NCBI GenBank assembly: GCA_947683625.1
Contig: CANTUR010000649.1
Span: 1,674,001 to 1,738,000, forward strand
DNA length: 64,000 nucleotides
From: Mallotus nudiflorus
Lineage: Eukaryota; Streptophyta; Magnoliopsida; Malpighiales; Euphorbiaceae
Direction of reading: 5' to 3'
Part shown: in pieces, positions 60,603 to 64,000 of the stretch
Numbering within the stretch: the stretch's first letter is position 1
Layout of the letters: every line of letters begins with the position of its first letter
Position numbers and translations under genes: made by a program
The notes under the pieces: generated by a model
Told to the model about the DNA's origin: nothing
Databases searched by the model: none
The model's input: the letters and a program-made list of their open reading frames with translations, nothing else

Positions 60603-60653
60603 GGTTTTGCAGTGATACCAACAATTAATTTTGCACGTAAGCTTGCTCCACTT

Positions 60654-60664
60654 CTTTTTTATAG
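60654..60664 (-). promoter_or_regulatory. TATA box of the LecRK gene
   Basis: CTATAAAAAAG on the minus strand, about 52-62 bases before the ATG, predicts a very short leader. The same motif and flanks (GGAGCAA(G/A)CTTA) are conserved before the pseudogene copy. Confidence 0.65.
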
Positions 60665-61421
60665 ACCAGAGTCGTCGGCAGCTCTTTCATTTGTCATCAA
60701 TTAAGCTACCTACGTGCCACCGGTTGGAATTTTTTAAGTACCAAAAATTGTAAACTTTTTTATAATTTTTATTTATTTTTTTAGACAAGCGCGGCACGGT
60801 TACTTTTTGTGAAACTTTTACAGGCTTGTTTATGTTAAAGCATTTATTTTAATTTTTAAAACTTAATAAAGATATTGTAATTTATTTTCTAATATATAAA
60901 ATTAATTTACAACATCTATTTATTTTAACTATTTATATAAGCTTTTAAATTTTTTAAAAATAATAAAATATTATAATTTATTTATAAATATATAAAATTA
61001 ATTAATTTTAAGAGTCTATTTAATTTAATTGTTTATATTAATTTGGTAGTTCATAAATGTGAACATTTTAATTAATAAACTTTCTCATTGATTATTTTTA
61101 AAATGTCATGACACCTCAATTTACTTTTTTTTTTGGCAAATTCTTAATGTAGGCCTAATAAACATCAATTTGTTTTTTTTTTAAAAAGATTAGAAGTAAA
61201 ACTAAATTTGAATTTTTTTTTTTTTACCATCTTCTTAATTAAGTTTTTTGTCAACTTCTGCCATTGACTTGCTCAGCGTACGTTCAAGAGCTGTAGAACA
61301 CGGCCTTCGTCACAGAGAACAATTAATAGGAGTTTGACTATATTTTGAGGAATAAATATTGCGGAGTAGAAAACCTATAAGTTATTGGAATGAGTTTGTG
61401 CAACATTTGAGTGAAGACATA

Positions 61422-61462
<41 letters not shown>

Positions 61463-64000
61463 GGATTTAATTCTTATTCTTCATTTAGCACTAATTAGAA
61501 TTTAACTTTTTTATATTATTAAAGATTTAATTTTCTACCTTAGTTAAGATATTTATTTTATTTTGTAATTAAAATTATGATTAATTAGTTTGTATTATTC
61601 TATAAACATATAAGTGTTAGGACTATATGAGTTAATTTTTTATTGAATCGAATAGATACCTTTTTTGATTTCTAAATTTTTGATATTCTTTAAAATCAAC
61701 AAACATTTGATACCTATTTTTTATCATTATTTTTTAATTAACATGTTATAGAAAAATTATTTCGATATTTGTATGTAAATCAAGAGTTACAATATTTATT
61801 GCTTTTATCTTTTTATTTCATTTTTATCTTATTGAAGCTTCCGCTACCTAAAATATTTTCACATTTTTCATTATAACTTCATATTTTGAGGAACAAATAA
61901 TTTCTGAATTTGTTTTGTCCAAACAAAACATATACACATTATACCATGTGTTTGATGTAATTACATAAGTTATTTCTTAATAGTGTATAAATATACACTA
62001 TATACTAACAACTATTAAGACTAATTGGTAGGAAATTGTTCTAATTTAATCTAGATCGATGGTTTAAGTTTTAATGTATATAATCACGTTAAATTAGTTG
62101 GTATAAGACTTTTATTATTCTTATGGTCCTACATGGATCAAGTCATATTAGTTGAAATCTAATGGACTTTAGTTATTGGTGATTTAAAACTTCTTTTTTT
62201 TTTTTTCCATCCAATGATTCTACTACTTTGACCAAAATATTGTTCTAACTAATTTTTATTTATTATTTTTTTAACTGTCTTAATATTATTAGTTTAATCT
62301 TTCAACTAAAATGTACATCACTTAATATGAAAATTCTTGTTCACTTTAGGTGTAGTAGATTCTATTTTTGGATTTACAACATTAGGACACTTATTTTTAT
62401 TATCTAAATGTAAAACATCTAAATTATATTTTATAAATCCAAATATTTTATATAAGGGTTTATTTTACAAGTTTATTAAAGTGAGATTCTATATGTAATC
62501 ATTCAAATTCAGTCAACACCTGTAGATTTTACGTGTTAAAAAATAGGTTACTAACAAACACGTTAGTTGTCCATTAAATAAATTTTAATGAAAGGTTAGT
62601 TTTGTAAATATTTGAAATGTGATAAATAAAATTGACAGTAAAATTAAATCATAATATTATTTACAAATGATATAAAATGTTAATATTTCTTATATAATTT
62701 TATAAAAGAAAAATTACATGCTTATAAATGAAAACCTAACTATTAAATTAATATTTATTTAATAGCAGCTATTGATACATATTTTAAATATTAATATATA
62801 AATATAATCAATAATTATAATTAAATAAAAAATAATTTAGCAGTTTTAATTTCGTTTTTCAATGGGGTCGCCTTAAATAAATGATGATTTTCAATTAATT
62901 CGCCTACTTGGACGAGTCCCACTTGATCTTTAAATGAACAAGTCCATTGAAATGAACAAGTCAAGGGAAGCTTTCTTATGGACTGACTCAAGCATAGCAT
63001 AGGCCACTAGAAGTCACCGTTCGGTTCTGTTTCTTACAACTACAATAATCTTTAGTTCAATTTTATTTTAAGTAAAAGATTTATGTTTAACTGAAAAATA
63101 AAAAACTAAATTTTATTTTTTATTGCCAACCTATTTTAAATATTATATAAATAACGATAATTTATTTAAAAATAATTAAAATTATAATTTCATTTTAGCT
63201 TAATTTTCAATTATTATATATATATAATTAATCTAATTTTAAATTAATTAAATTTAATTTTGAGCCAGTCAATAAAGTATGCACCCCGCCAAGCTAGCCT
63301 AATTAAAATAGTAGTTGGCAACATGAATTTGAAAAAGAGGAATCGTACAGATTAATTTTGCAAGTAGGTTTTGTATCATTTATGAGAGTTTGTCGTGTGA
63401 GAAGTAAATAAAAACTATCATAAAATTGGCCCAAAAAATATCATATGGCAAAAAAACGTGTCCCATTGATATTTACTGTCAGGAGTCAAGTCTTATCCAT
63501 TGCCAGCAGAGCCCACAGCAAAGCGACTGATTGCCAGACATCATCAAATAATCCCCAAAATATAAAATAAATATCTCATATTTACAGTCATTCATAGTTA
63601 ACATGTAAAGTTGTTCCCACAAACACTTTTAATAGTAAAAAATTGTAAATATTTACATATAAAAAATAATTTTTTTTATTAATATCGTTTATTAGTATTT
63701 ATATGAAATTATAATTATTAATTTTTAATTATTAACAGAGGAAGAATTTTCTTTTAATTACTTCAAATCTGATATTGTCAGAATTTGAACTTAGGATTGT
63801 TGAATTTTTTCTAATGAAAAATTAAATTATAAAAAAAAAAGTGAATATTCTTCTACTAGAGGGTTTCTAGTCAATACCAATAAAAAAAATCTGAAGAAAA
63901 AAAAGAAAATTTTAAAGACATGGCCACGATTTTTGACAAAATTTATTATAATTTATATATCCTACAAGCCCAACAACTCAATTGGGCTATATAAATAAAT
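60665..64000. other. AT-rich host spacer upstream of the LecRK gene
   Basis: No gene or complete transposon was recognised. A (TTA)n run lies at 61424-61462. Segments at 61265-61335 and 62230-62470 duplicate parts of 57230-57790. 62870-63560 is less AT-rich but has no persistent open frame. The last bases hold a possible promoter (see separate entry). Confidence 0.6.
63984..64000 (+). promoter_or_regulatory. Possible TATA box at the right edge
   Basis: GGGCTATATAAATAAAT, preceded by AGCCCAACAACTC, has the look of a plant core promoter. A plus-strand gene would start just beyond the window. The sequence alone is weak evidence in such AT-rich DNA. Confidence 0.25.

Noticed and set aside
60328..60615. 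Plus-strand frame of 95 codons opposite the LecRK start
   Set aside because: It lies entirely antisense to the lectin-domain coding sequence, which is clearly the real gene.

Overview
The window is AT-rich nuclear DNA of a flowering plant, almost certainly a eudicot. The signs are a single-exon L-type lectin receptor kinase of the LecRK-IX kind, plant-specific Ty3/gypsy lineages (Tat/Ogre-like and Tekay/Del-like chromovirus), Ty1/copia, and initiator-tRNA-Met primer sites. Roughly four fifths of it is transposable elements, most of them decayed and nested. The only gene that looks functional is the receptor kinase at 58575-60602 (minus strand). No tRNA, rRNA, CRISPR array or bacterial feature was seen.

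Layout. 1-6984: 5' half of a decayed Tat/Ogre-type element (D, minus strand) running off the left edge. 6985-9585: intergenic DNA with a roughly 185-bp tandem repeat. 9586-10931: a 1.35-kb LTR mini-element carrying only a gag relic. 11964-12269: two exons of a broken class III alcohol dehydrogenase gene (minus strand). About 13600-22922: a plus-strand Tat-like element (E) with a spliced antisense reading frame, several tandem arrays, a nested solo LTR and a 2.05-kb 3' LTR. 22923-24490: 5' part of a copia element (J, minus strand), cut off by E and itself inserted in a truncated LecRK pseudogene (24491-24809).

25722-56865: one 31-kb minus-strand Tekay/Del-type element (B), bounded by a perfect TTTTA duplication and expanded by five later insertions: solo LTR G in its left LTR; the 11.2-kb pol-less element C in gag; and solo LTRs F and H in its right LTR, with solo LTR I inside H. 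Removing the insertions and one duplication copy each leaves B's two LTRs at 2990 and 2975 bp, which independently supports the reconstruction.

56866-64000: host DNA with the intact LecRK. Its upstream and downstream spacers share segments with each other and with the spacer of the LecRK pseudogene 34 kb away, so this was a small LecRK duplication cluster that B later split. The genes do not form a pathway; the biology is one receptor-kinase locus plus the history of the elements around it. Lineage names rest on motifs read by eye; no database search was run.
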